A stretch of 64,000 nt of DNA. Origin: VXPQ01 sp965117025. GTDB taxonomy: Bacteria > Bacteroidota > Rhodothermia > Rhodothermales > VXPQ01. Where the stretch lies: NCBI GenBank assembly GCA_965117025.1, contig OZ220746.1:620001-684000 (forward strand), given 5' to 3'. Shown in pieces: positions 53,232-60,915 of the stretch (positions are counted from its first letter, which is position 1; each line of letters begins with the position of its first letter). The translations under genes and the position numbers were made by a program. The notes beneath the pieces are model-generated. The model was not told the origin of the DNA. It saw only the letters and a list, made by a program, of their open reading frames with translations, and ran no database searches.

Positions 53232-54494
53232 TCACCCCACCAACCCCTCCACCACGGAATCGCACACCAGTTTCCCTGCATCCGTGAGGCAGAGATAGCC
53301 GTTCCCGGACCACTCGATATAGCCTTCAGCCTCAAGCGCGGGCAGCAGGTCGGGCTTTTCGGATAAAAGATCCATGCCGTACATCCGTTTCAGCCGGTGT
53401 ACGTCCAGCCCGTCCGAGGTACGTAGCCGCAGAAAGATATACTCGTTCGCCAGCATCTCCAGCGACAGGGCATCCTCGCCCCCTACAGGAGGTACGCGTT
53501 GCTGCACGAGCGCTTCGTACTTTCGCAGATTGGCCTCGTTGTACCACCGGCGAGCGCCCGTACGGGGTTGATGGGCCGATCCGTTCCGCGTACCCGTTTG
53601 GACCGCTCCATTACCTGCTTCCTCTCCATCCGTCCCGGTCTGTTCCGCAGACCCTGCCCCCCCGCCCGCTTCGCTCCGTTCATCCCACCAGAACGAATGG
53701 GCGGACGGCCCGAATCCGAGGTAATTGGCGTGCCGCCAGTATATCTCGTTGTGACGGGATCGCATACCCGGCAGGGCAAAGCTCGATATTTCGTAGTGTT
53801 CGTAGCCGCGCTCCCGCATAAAATCCATCGTGAACCGGTATCGCGCCGCGAATTCCCCCTCCGGAGCAGGCGTCACGCGCCCCTGCGTCACCATCTTGTA
53901 AAGGGGCGTGCGTTCCTCTATGGTGAGCCCGTACGTGGAGAGATGCGGCACGCCCAGCCGGGTCAGTTTCTGTACATTGGCGCACCAGTATTCCTCCGGC
54001 TGGTCGGGAATACCGAAAATGAGATCGACGGACAGATTGTCGAAACCCGCCTCCTGCGCCTGTTCTATGGCCTGCACGGCCTGTTCCGGGGTGTGACTGC
54101 GGTTCAGGAACGTCAGATCGGTCTCGTAAAAAGATTGTACGCCTATGCTCAGTCGGTCGAACCCGAGGGAACGAAGCGCGCACAGGTAATCGGGCTCCGC
54201 ATCGTCCGGATTCATCTCCAGCGTCGTTTCGCACACATCACTGGTGCGGAAAGAACGGTGGATCGTATCCAGCAAATCGGCCAGATCGCGGGCGGGCAGA
54301 AGCGACGGGGTGCCGCCCCCGAAATAAATGGTTTCGATGGGTTCGCGCCAGGCATATTCCGCCGCATAGTGCGCCAGTTCGGTATGCATGGCCTTCAGAA
54401 AAGGCGTCCGGGACGATTTCGTCGTCGTAAAATAGAAATCGCAGTAGATGCAGCGTTGCGTGCAGAAAGGGATATGGAGATATAAAGACGCCAC
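53232..54494 (-). CDS. hemW: HemW-like radical SAM heme chaperone
   Basis: 420 residues, GTG start directly after the stop of the upstream gene. CTQRCIYCDF (Cys11, 15, 18) is the cluster-binding motif, lacking the extra Cys of true HemN. ETIYFGGGTPSLLP and SIGVQSFYETDL are family blocks, and a C-terminal HemN-C domain ends the protein. Members carry heme in bacteria rather than oxidise coproporphyrinogen. A low-complexity insert of about 40 residues rich in Gly, Thr and Glu (about 275-315; SEAGGGAGSAEQTGTDGEEA and on) interrupts the domain and is unusual. Co-transcribed with the barrel gene upstream. Confidence 0.9.
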   Translation of the reverse strand: MASLYLHIPFCTQRCIYCDFYFTTTKSSRTPFLKAMHTELAHYAAEYAWREPIETIYFGGGTPSLLPARDLADLLDTIHRSFRTSDVCETTLEMNPDDAEPDYLCALRSLGFDRLSIGVQSFYETDLTFLNRSHTPEQAVQAIEQAQEAGFDNLSVDLIFGIPDQPEEYWCANVQKLTRLGVPHLSTYGLTIEERTPLYKMVTQGRVTPAPEGEFAARYRFTMDFMRERGYEHYEISSFALPGMRSRHNEIYWRHANYLGFGPSAHSFWWDERSEAGGGAGSAEQTGTDGEEAGNGAVQTGTRNGSAHQPRTGARRWYNEANLRKYEALVQQRVPPVGGEDALSLEMLANEYIFLRLRTSDGLDVHRLKRMYGMDLLSEKPDLLPALEAEGYIEWSGNGYLCLTDAGKLVCDSVVEGLVG

Positions 54495-55028
54495 TCAGAA
54501 GATGATGCCCAGCCGTACGGGCAACAAAAAACCCAGTTTCTCGCTGCCGATGATAAGCGCCGGATTGATTTCGTAGAATACGGCGGATTCTCCGAATCCA
54601 TGTGCACGCCCGAGCCCGATATGAATAGTAGGACCGCTGGTGTCCCGGTTGCCGGCGAGCGGCAGATAGCCACCCATGCCAAGGAAAATATACCCTGCGC
54701 GCAATCGCTCCGGCGGCGGCGTGATGATGAGGGATATCTGCGGCTCGAAAAGATAATCGGCTCCGCGCCATCCCTCAAGCACAAACCCCGTGAAGCCGAG
54801 ATCCAAGGCGGTGGAAATGTCCGCATTGATCGGCATGGAAGCCCGCCCGCGGATACCCATGCCCACACCCTGCGGGGTACTGTACAGGGCATTGATACTC
54901 ATTCCGTAACGAGGGGACTTTAACGAGGCTGCATCGGGAGCCGCATCCTGCGCACAGGCGTGCGGAACGGCGATCTGCACGGAAACCGCCCAAACGGCAA
55001 GGACAAGCAGGAAACGAATTATCTTCAT
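54495..55028 (-). CDS. Small outer-membrane beta-barrel protein, unknown
   Basis: 177 residues. A signal peptide ends near PHACAQDA (about residue 27). Eight to ten short amphipathic strands follow (GMSINALYSTPQGVGMGIRGR; SLIITPPPERLRAGYIFLG; FLLPVRLGIIF), ending in Phe, a BAM-type C-terminus. The hemW GTG start directly follows its TGA, so both are on one transcript. Function not known. The upstream gap of 354 nt is filled mostly by a family A element. Confidence 0.7.
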   Translation of the reverse strand: MKIIRFLLVLAVWAVSVQIAVPHACAQDAAPDAASLKSPRYGMSINALYSTPQGVGMGIRGRASMPINADISTALDLGFTGFVLEGWRGADYLFEPQISLIITPPPERLRAGYIFLGMGGYLPLAGNRDTSGPTIHIGLGRAHGFGESAVFYEINPALIIGSEKLGFLLPVRLGIIF

Positions 55029-55064
55029 GGTCGGGCTGGGTCAGGGGCTGCATGAACAGGCATT

Positions 55065-55320
55065 GGATACTCTGATTAAGTCCGCGAAGTTCAGAGGCTG
55101 CGAGAAGTGGGCTGGCAAGGAATGACGAAGCAATGTGGCAGGCCCCACATAATGAGGAATGACGCGGCCAGCGTGCTTCTCGCAGCCTCCCGAAGGGCGC
55201 GTCACGTCCACCGATGCCGCAAAACTGCAGTGTTTCTCGCTGATTTTGACGATGCAATATATAATATCCTTTACGTCCGAACGTGAAGCGCTGAGCGAAG
55301 CGGTTTTGATCAGAGTATCC
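55065..55320 (-). mobile_element. Family A MITE-like element, full-length copy 2
   Basis: 256 bp. Ends GGATACTCTGATTAAGTCCG and CGGTTTTGATCAGAGTATCC form terminal inverted repeats. It is flanked by CATT (55061-55064) and AATT (55321-55324), which match at 3 of 4 bases and are a possible aged target duplication. An internal perfect 14-bp stem GAGGCTGCGAGAAG/CTTCTCGCAGCCTC (55094-55107 and 55176-55189) is extended inwards by GCTGGC/GCCAGC. It is inverted relative to the copy at 10297-10550. It occupies most of the 354-nt gap between the divergent barrel gene and etfB. The rest of the gap shows nothing else. Confidence 0.85.
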
Positions 55321-55382
55321 AATTGTACGAACACGAGACCATTCGTGTCGTTCATGATTGTATTAGGCAAAAGATAGCGGAT

Positions 55383-56180
55383 ATGAAGTTTATTGTTTGC
55401 GTCAAACAGGTGCCCGATGTGGCGTCCCCCCTGCGTTTGCAGGAAGGCTGTATCGATACGAGCACCGGGCGTATGGTGTTGAATGCGTATGACGCCTCGG
55501 CGGCGGAAGGCGCCATCGCCTTTACCGAAAGATACGGAGGCGAAATACATGCCGTGCTGGTAGGCCCGCCAGAGGGACGGGAAACGCTGCGCAAGGTGCT
55601 TGCAATGGGGGTTGCATCGGCAGTGCATATCCAGGTCAAGGACCGTGCTGCGTGCCCCGAGGCTGCGCCGAATGCCCTGCCTGACGCACAGGCCTGTGCA
55701 CGGATTCTTTCGGACCACTTCAGTAAGGAGACATTTGACGTAATCGCCTGTGGGAAGCAGGCGCAGGATACCGATGCAGGATTGACCCCCGCCATGCTTG
55801 CCGAATTACTGGGACTTCCCTTCATCGGGAATGCTATTGCGCTGGAGAGAGACGGGGATGAACGCAGCGGAAAAGGCCTCCTTGTGACCAGGCAAGGAGA
55901 CACAAACCAGGAAATTACGCGCATAGAGACGCCCTGCATAGTGTCCTGCTCCAACAATATGTGTGATCCGCGCATTCCGAATATAAAGGGAATCATGGGA
56001 GCGCGGAAGAAGCCGATCGATGTGAAAATCGTATCGCTGCCTGCCGGAATCCCCGGAGTGCATGTGCAGCGCTACGATGCGATGCCCGGTCGCCCGCAGG
56101 TACATATGCTGGAAGAAGGGTGGGGTGAAGCAATCGAGGCCCTTGTACCTTTCGTAAAAAGCGGCCCGCCCGCAGCATAA
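55383..56180 (+). CDS. etfB: Electron transfer flavoprotein, beta subunit
   Basis: 265 residues from the ATG at 55383, which gives the standard start MKFIVCVKQVPDV. The beta-subunit blocks VLNAYDASAAEGAIAF, DVIACGKQAQDTDAGLTPAMLAELLG and PCIVSCSNNMCDPRIPNIKGIMGARKKPI (family blocks) are complete. It forms the Etf dimer with the alpha subunit encoded 1 nt downstream. The pair takes electrons from acyl-CoA dehydrogenases, such as the product of 49741-50952, towards the quinone pool. The family A element ends 62 nt before the start. Confidence 0.95.
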   Translation: MKFIVCVKQVPDVASPLRLQEGCIDTSTGRMVLNAYDASAAEGAIAFTERYGGEIHAVLVGPPEGRETLRKVLAMGVASAVHIQVKDRAACPEAAPNALPDAQACARILSDHFSKETFDVIACGKQAQDTDAGLTPAMLAELLGLPFIGNAIALERDGDERSGKGLLVTRQGDTNQEITRIETPCIVSCSNNMCDPRIPNIKGIMGARKKPIDVKIVSLPAGIPGVHVQRYDAMPGRPQVHMLEEGWGEAIEALVPFVKSGPPAA

Positions 56181-56181
56181 G

Positions 56182-57174
56182 ATGGCGCGCCTGCTCACCT
56201 TTGCCGAAATCCGCGCCGGCCGCATCACGCGCCTGTCGCTGGAAGCACTCTCGCGCTGCCGGGAGATCGCCGGGCAACGTCGTGGAAGTATAGTCGCTGC
56301 CGCCGTCATATCCGAAAATCCCCGTGCGTATTTCGAGGAATTGGCCCGTTACGGGGTAGAGGAAGTGTTCGCCGTAACCGATACGGTGTTTGCATCTCCA
56401 CCCGAAATACCCCTGAGCGCGCCTCTGACTGCGGCGCTCGCCGGTATTATCGAACAGGCTGCCCCTGATGTGGTCGTGCTTCCCTCCGAGGAAAGCGTGA
56501 AGGAAATCCTGGGAGCGCTGGCTGTACGGGTTTCTGCACCGGCGCTTCCCGACGTGTCAGGCTTCGACGTGCTGGATGGGGCAGTAAAGGCGCAGCGTCC
56601 CGTATTTACCGCCGGCTTCATAGCGCATGTTCGGGCAGAAGGCAGCCCCGTGCTGGTATCGTTGCGGGCCGGTTCGTACGCCGCCTCCGAGAGCCCGGAA
56701 CCCTCTTCCCTGCACGTCCGGAATGTCCCGTTCACATTCGACAAGAAGGATTCCCGGAAGGCATTACGCGAGGTGGTAAAAGCAGCTTCGGGGGGAATTG
56801 ACTTGTCGGAAGCATCCGTGGTGGTGGCCGCAGGGCGCGGGGTGCGCAACGAAAAAGGCAAACGGCTGATCGAGGAACTTGCAGCGCTTTTAGGGGCGGC
56901 AATCGGCGCGTCGCGAGGCGCTATCGAGGCCGGGCTTTTTCCGCCCTCATCTCTGATCGGACAAACCGGAAAAACCGTTTCCCCGGATGTCTACATTGCG
57001 GTTGGAATCTCAGGAGCCCTGCAACATGTGGCAGGGATGTCCGGCAGCCGAACCGTGATCGCCATTAACAAGGACGCCGACGCACCCGTTTTTCGCCATG
57101 CGACCTATGGAATTGCAGGCGATCTGTATGAGGTGTTGCCGGCCTTTATCGAGGCACTGAAGAAAAAATCCTGA
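56182..57174 (+). CDS. etfA: Electron transfer flavoprotein, alpha subunit
   Basis: 330 residues. The C-terminal FAD domain has the blocks VVVAAGRGVRNEKGKRLIEELA, LIGQTGKTVSPDVYIAVGISGALQHVAGM and VIAINKDADAPVFRHATYGIAGDLYEVLPAF (cited as family blocks). It carries the FAD of the Etf dimer. It starts 1 nt after the etfB stop. A hairpin lies in the gap after it. Confidence 0.96.
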   Translation: MARLLTFAEIRAGRITRLSLEALSRCREIAGQRRGSIVAAAVISENPRAYFEELARYGVEEVFAVTDTVFASPPEIPLSAPLTAALAGIIEQAAPDVVVLPSEESVKEILGALAVRVSAPALPDVSGFDVLDGAVKAQRPVFTAGFIAHVRAEGSPVLVSLRAGSYAASESPEPSSLHVRNVPFTFDKKDSRKALREVVKAASGGIDLSEASVVVAAGRGVRNEKGKRLIEELAALLGAAIGASRGAIEAGLFPPSSLIGQTGKTVSPDVYIAVGISGALQHVAGMSGSRTVIAINKDADAPVFRHATYGIAGDLYEVLPAFIEALKKKS

Positions 57175-57237
57175 ACGGTCAACTGAGTGCAGCAAACGGG
57201 GGAAGAGAACTGCACAGGATAATCGTCATTCATACGC

Positions 57238-57262
57238 ACCCCATCAGGAAGCGTTATGGGGT
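57238..57262. terminator. Hairpin downstream of etfA
   Basis: ACCCCAT (57238-57244) pairs with ATGGGGT (57256-57262) over an 11-nt loop in the 134-nt gap between the convergent etfA and the small-protein gene at 57309. There is no T-run after it, so an intrinsic terminator is only possible. Confidence 0.4.
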
Positions 57263-57308
57263 CGAGCGGTCGATACAGAAAGGATCCGCAAAAACCAACC
57301 CCGCACTA

Positions 57309-57599
57309 TCAGGAAGCAAGAAAGATGAATCCCGTAAAGGCGCCCTCTTTACCGGTTGATGCGGTCTTGAGCACATATTTGTCTTCAAATTTTTTCCGAA
57401 GATATGTACGCAACGGCTGCACCTCTTTCTTCTCCAGTTTGACCTTGAGCACCGTGTCCCCCGTCAGGCGTTCCGCAGCACGCCCGATGGAATCGTACTT
57501 GGAAGAACGGCCCCTCCTCGCGGCGCTGGACATTTCTGCCTGCGCTTGTTCGGAAGACAGAATCTCGACGGAAAATTGGCCGGCTTTTTTCTTTGCCAT
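57309..57599 (-). CDS. Small basic protein of a divergent paralogous pair (member 1)
   Basis: 96 residues from the ATG at 57599. MAKKKAGQFSVEIL, then ARRGRSSKYDSIG, LTGDTVLKVKLEKKEV, LRTYLRKKFEDKYVLKT and FTGFIFLAS. It is basic, has no signal or membrane segment, and shares the GRSSK-(Y/F)-D, L-(S/T)-G-x2-VL and LR-x-Y blocks with the protein encoded divergently at 57993. Short proteins with an RGRSSKY-like motif are found in phages and many bacteria as unknowns; nucleic-acid binding is plausible from the charge, not shown. The longer frame to 57776 extends into the non-coding gap. Confidence 0.7.
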   Translation of the reverse strand: MAKKKAGQFSVEILSSEQAQAEMSSAARRGRSSKYDSIGRAAERLTGDTVLKVKLEKKEVQPLRTYLRKKFEDKYVLKTASTGKEGAFTGFIFLAS

Positions 57600-57992
57600 T
57601 GTGCAGTATGCAGGTTGGTTGGGGGTTGGCGATACAGTGCGGATAGTAGGTACACAAAAAAAACGGAGCGACGCTACGAGGCTACCTACATACGCAGGAT
57701 CCGTCTTATTGGTAGCATCCCTCCGTGGTTTATGAGTATAGGTAACGAAATACAAATACACAAGGCAAGAAATCATCGACTACAACAAATAATTTGGATT
57801 ATTCGGAATGTACGAATGCTCTTCGATCTTGCACTGCGTACATTACATGCCTATCTTATCGGAAAAGAAGCGGTGGTTTGACGCATTTTCGAATGCGTGA
57901 TAAGGCAGCGGAATTGTTCTATCAAGACTATTTACGCGCATTAGCCGCTTCCCGGGTTCGCATGTTCCTTATGATTATACCGGCCAGCTCCT
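57600..57992. other. 393-nt A+T-rich gap between the divergent small-protein genes
   Basis: The gap is richer in A and T than its surroundings and contains no convincing open frame. It must hold the promoters of both divergent genes. A perfect stem ACGCATT/AATGCGT with a TTCG loop lies at 57881-57898. I see no repeat-family end in it. Confidence 0.5.
57881..57898 (+). promoter_or_regulatory. TTCG-loop hairpin in the leader of member 2
   Basis: ACGCATT (57881-57887), loop TTCG, AATGCGT (57892-57898): a perfect 7-bp stem about 95 nt before the start at 57993. A TTCG tetraloop stabilises RNA hairpins, so this could be a structured leader element or a dimer site in DNA. Confidence 0.35.
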
Positions 57993-58295
57993 ATGACATT
58001 CTATACAACAACCATGTACAAGGACGAAGCCGACGCGCTTCTGAGCAAGCTCCGTTCCAAAGCCGATTCAGGCCGGGGACGCAGTTCCAAATTCGATCCG
58101 CTCGTAAAGCATATTGAAGGGTTATCAGGAAACGATGTGCTGCGCATAGAGGCCCTATCCGTAACGGACGTAACGAACCTGCGGGGCTATGTAGCGCGCA
58201 ACGTCAAAGGAGGTAAGCACCTGAAGATCCAATCCCGGCGGCTGCGCAGCACGGACGCGAAGAAATTCCGCGTGTACGTTTCCCGCGCAAAATAG
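57993..58295 (+). CDS. Small basic protein of a divergent paralogous pair (member 2)
   Basis: 100 residues; an in-frame ATG at 58014 would shorten it by seven. Blocks are SGRGRSSKFDPLVKHIEGL, SGNDVLRIEALSVTDVTNLRGYVARN, KGGKHLKIQSRRLRSTDAKKFRVYVS. Against member 1 the identity is modest (roughly 30% by eye), with GRSSK-F/Y-D, the VL strand and LR-x-Y in register. Basic, no membrane segment. Its start lies 25 nt before the next gene's start region and 393 nt from member 1; the two are divergent, which suggests shared or mutual control. Function unknown. Confidence 0.7.
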   Translation: MTFYTTTMYKDEADALLSKLRSKADSGRGRSSKFDPLVKHIEGLSGNDVLRIEALSVTDVTNLRGYVARNVKGGKHLKIQSRRLRSTDAKKFRVYVSRAK

Positions 58296-58320
58296 AAATA
58301 ACATTTCGCAGATTGTGTCG

Positions 58321-58830
58321 ATGACACGATATATTTGCTTCTTTCTGCTGGCCATAACGATCACGGCCTGCGGCAACGAATCGTCTTCACCCGCCACAGA
58401 ATACGCGGAAGAAAACTTCCCTTCTATCCCGTTCCGGGATGACGGCGACCTGACGTTTTTTCGAGATGGAGAAGAGGTGGTCACCATCGACATAGAAATC
58501 GCCGAATCGGACTCCGCGCGCATACGAGGGCTTATGCAACGGCCTTCCCTGCCCGAAAAGAGCGGCATGCTCTTTCTTTTCGAACGGGAAACCATGCAGA
58601 TCTTTCATATGTCGAACACGCCCCTCGCACTGGACTTACTGTTCACGGGAAGCGACTCCACGGTGGTCGATATCGACAAATACAACCGCCCCTTTACATC
58701 CACTCTCATTCGCTCGGACGTGCCGGCACAGTATGTAATCGAGGTGCCGGCGGGGTTTGCGGATCGCTACGGCCTCGTGGAAGGTGAGCGGGTACACTGG
58801 ATCCGGCACGATGCGGACGCCGGTTTGTAG
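58321..58830 (+). CDS. DUF192-family lipoprotein
   Basis: 169 residues from the ATG at 58321. The lipobox ITAC has its Cys at residue 17. The DUF192 domain follows, with IEIAESDSARIRGLMQRPSLPEKSGMLFLFE and MQIFHMSNTPLALDLLFTG as family blocks and the GFADRYGLVEGERV ending. The family has a small beta-sandwich fold and no established biochemical role. It follows the small-protein gene after 25 nt, so they may be co-transcribed. The gap after its stop contains a family A end remnant. Confidence 0.88.
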   Translation: MTRYICFFLLAITITACGNESSSPATEYAEENFPSIPFRDDGDLTFFRDGEEVVTIDIEIAESDSARIRGLMQRPSLPEKSGMLFLFERETMQIFHMSNTPLALDLLFTGSDSTVVDIDKYNRPFTSTLIRSDVPAQYVIEVPAGFADRYGLVEGERVHWIRHDADAGL

Positions 58831-58863
58831 CGGAAGCACAGACCGAAGCCCCTCACTCTATTG

Positions 58864-58883
58864 GCGGACGTAATCAGGGTATC
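58864..58883 (-). repeat. Family A end remnant abutting the sufA stop
   Basis: On the minus strand it reads GATACCCTGATTACGTCCGC, matching the family A end GATACTCTGATTAAGTCCGC at 18 of 20 bases. It begins directly after the sufA stop codon (58884-58886) on that strand. No second end or flanking duplication is seen. Confidence 0.5.
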
Positions 58884-59219
58884 TTATAATCCGAAACTCT
58901 CACCGCATGCGCAGGTCCGGGCCGCTTGCGGATTGGTAAAATAAAATCCCTGCCCTTCGAGGCCCTCCGTAAAATCAAGCTCGGTGCCATCCAGACAAGC
59001 CGCGCTGCGCCGGTCGAGAACAACGGATAACCCGTCCACCTGGATTACCTGGTCCCCTTGCTGCCGGACCGTATCCCAGCCCAGATCGTACGTAAGGCCC
59101 GAGCACCCACCCGGAACGACGGCAACCCGCAGCATCGTTGCGGACAAATCCACTCCCTCTCCTTCGGCTACGGTGAGGAGTTGTGTCAGGGCGCGCTCGG
59201 TAATGCGTACAGGTTCCAT
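58884..59219 (-). CDS. sufA: A-type iron-sulfur carrier (SufA/IscA/ErpA family)
   Basis: 111 residues from the ATG at 59219. The three cluster cysteines are Cys39 (PGGCSGLTY) and Cys103/Cys105 (CACGESFGL). A-type proteins receive new clusters and pass them to apo-proteins. It is divergent from sufBCDS; the symbol rests on this context, since SufA, IscA and ErpA cannot be separated by motif alone. The 144-nt divergent gap holds two small inverted repeats, CGAAC-CCTT-GTTCG (59281-59294) and GCGCG-GTT-CGCGC (59327-59339), possible control sites; no IscR or SufR gene is in view. Confidence 0.9.
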   Translation of the reverse strand: MEPVRITERALTQLLTVAEGEGVDLSATMLRVAVVPGGCSGLTYDLGWDTVRQQGDQVIQVDGLSVVLDRRSAACLDGTELDFTEGLEGQGFYFTNPQAARTCACGESFGL

Positions 59220-59280
59220 GAGAACGACGAATGCGATAAGCGGCAAGTCACGTTAACACTCAGTGAAGACAGGAACGAAA

Positions 59281-59339
59281 CGAACCCTTGTTCGGTTGCA
59301 AACGTACTTGTTTTTTCCCTGTTCTTGCGCGGTTCGCGC
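59281..59339. promoter_or_regulatory. Inverted repeats in the sufA-sufB divergent gap
   Basis: CGAAC/GTTCG with a 4-nt centre (59281-59294) and GCGCG/CGCGC with a 3-nt centre (59327-59339). The second lies 24 nt before the sufB ATG. Either could be an operator for the divergent SUF genes; the stems are short, so confidence is low. Confidence 0.25.
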
Positions 59340-59363
59340 CCAACGATTTTCCTCTGCTGATCC

Positions 59364-60830
59364 ATGCCCACTACGGAAACAGAGTTTCTGCACGAAGTCG
59401 CCGCCGGTGAGTACAAATACGGCTGGGAAACGAACGTCGAGGCCGATACGATACCGAAAGGCCTTGACGAAGAGGTTATCCGTCTGATTTCCGCCAAGAA
59501 AGACGAGCCGGAGTGGCTGCTTGAATGGCGCTTGCGGGCATGGCGGCATTGGGAAAAACTGGCCTCCAACCCGGCGGAAAAATACCCGCGCTGGCCGCAT
59601 TTAAAGTATACGGAACCGGATTTCCGGAATATCACGTATTACTCGTCGCCGAGCAAGAAGCCGCGGTATGAAAGCCTCGACGAGGTCGATCCGGATTTGC
59701 TGGAAACGTTCGAGCGGCTGGGCATTCCACTGGCCGAGCAGGAAAAACTGGCGGGCGTAGCCGTGGATGCCGTCCTCGATAGCGTGTCGGTCCACACAAC
59801 CTTCAAAGAGGAACTGGCTGAGCAGGGTATTATCTTCTGCTCGTTTGGAGAAGCCGTGCAGGAGCATCCCGAACTGGTGCAGAAATACATGGGATCCGTG
59901 GTCCCGTACACGGATAATTTCTATGCCTCGCTGAACGCGGCGGTGTTTTCCGACGGTTCCTTCTGCTACATCCCGAAAGGCGTCCGCTGTCCCATGGAGC
60001 TTTCAACGTATTTCCGGATCAATCAGGCAGGTACGGGGCAATTTGAGCGTACGCTGATCGTGGCCGAAAAAGGTAGCTACGTAAGTTATCTCGAAGGTTG
60101 CACGGCCCCGATGCGCGATGAAAACCAGTTGCATGCCGCAGTCGTGGAAATCGTTGCCGAGGCGCACGCAGAAGTAAAATACTCGACCATTCAGAACTGG
60201 TATCCCGGCGACAATGAAGGGCGCGGGGGGGTGTTCAACTTTGTCACCAAGCGGGGTATCTGCAAGGGTGACCATGCAAAGATCTCCTGGACGCAGCTTG
60301 AAACCGGATCGGCCATCACATGGAAATATCCCAGCGTGATTCTGAAAGGAGACCGGTCTGTGGGAGAGTTCTACTCGGTGGCTTTCACCAAAGGACGGCA
60401 GCAGGCCGATACGGGCACCAAGATGGTGCATCTAGGAAAAAACACGAAAAGCACCATTATCTCGAAGGGGATCTCCGGGGGGCGCAGCAATAACTCCTAC
60501 CGGGGGTTGGTAAAAATCAACAAGGGTGCCGAAAATGCGCGCAATTTCTCCCAATGCGACTCGATGCTGCTTGGAGATCGATGCGGAGCGCATACTTTTC
60601 CCTACATAGAAATCAAAAATCCCTCTGCGCAGGTGGAACATGAAGCCACCACCTCGAAAATAGGGGAAGACCAGATGTTCTACTGCTTTCAGCGCGGAAT
60701 CGGAGAAGAAGCTGCCATCAAACTCATCGTCAATGGGTTTTGCAAGGAAATCCTTGCAAAGCTTCCTATGGAGTTTGCCGTAGAGGCGCAAAAATTGCTC
60801 GATATCGAGCTGGAAGGATCGGTAGGATAA
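59364..60830 (+). CDS. sufB: SUF scaffold protein SufB
   Basis: 488 residues. FCYIPKGVRCPMELSTYFRIN, the central EGCTAPMRDENQLHAAVVEIVA and C-terminal SQCDSMLLGDRCGAHTFPYIEIKNP, then EHEATTSKIGEDQMFYCFQRGI (family blocks) give the beta-helix core and the assembly Cys. SufB with SufC and SufD is the scaffold on which iron-sulfur clusters are built. The ATG at 59364 gives the normal N-terminus. First gene of sufB-sufC-sufD-sufS. Confidence 0.98.
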   Translation: MPTTETEFLHEVAAGEYKYGWETNVEADTIPKGLDEEVIRLISAKKDEPEWLLEWRLRAWRHWEKLASNPAEKYPRWPHLKYTEPDFRNITYYSSPSKKPRYESLDEVDPDLLETFERLGIPLAEQEKLAGVAVDAVLDSVSVHTTFKEELAEQGIIFCSFGEAVQEHPELVQKYMGSVVPYTDNFYASLNAAVFSDGSFCYIPKGVRCPMELSTYFRINQAGTGQFERTLIVAEKGSYVSYLEGCTAPMRDENQLHAAVVEIVAEAHAEVKYSTIQNWYPGDNEGRGGVFNFVTKRGICKGDHAKISWTQLETGSAITWKYPSVILKGDRSVGEFYSVAFTKGRQQADTGTKMVHLGKNTKSTIISKGISGGRSNNSYRGLVKINKGAENARNFSQCDSMLLGDRCGAHTFPYIEIKNPSAQVEHEATTSKIGEDQMFYCFQRGIGEEAAIKLIVNGFCKEILAKLPMEFAVEAQKLLDIELEGSVG

Positions 60831-60915
60831 GCAACGGCACTACGGCGATTTTCCCCGCCTGACGTCCAACACCTTGCCTATTTATACATACGCGAAACGC
60901 GAAAATCATTAAAAC

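Noticed and set aside
53499..54485. A 328-codon plus-strand frame opposite hemW
   Set aside because: hemW is intact with its cluster motif; the opposite frame lacks any family pattern.
55159..55377. Small open frames inside the family A element at 55065-55320
   Set aside because: They are not conserved in the copy at 10297-10550, where changes break the frame, so the element is treated as non-coding.
57546..57881. A 111-codon plus-strand frame across the small-protein gap
   Set aside because: It overlaps the start of the recognised member 1 and has no start signal or protein-like composition.
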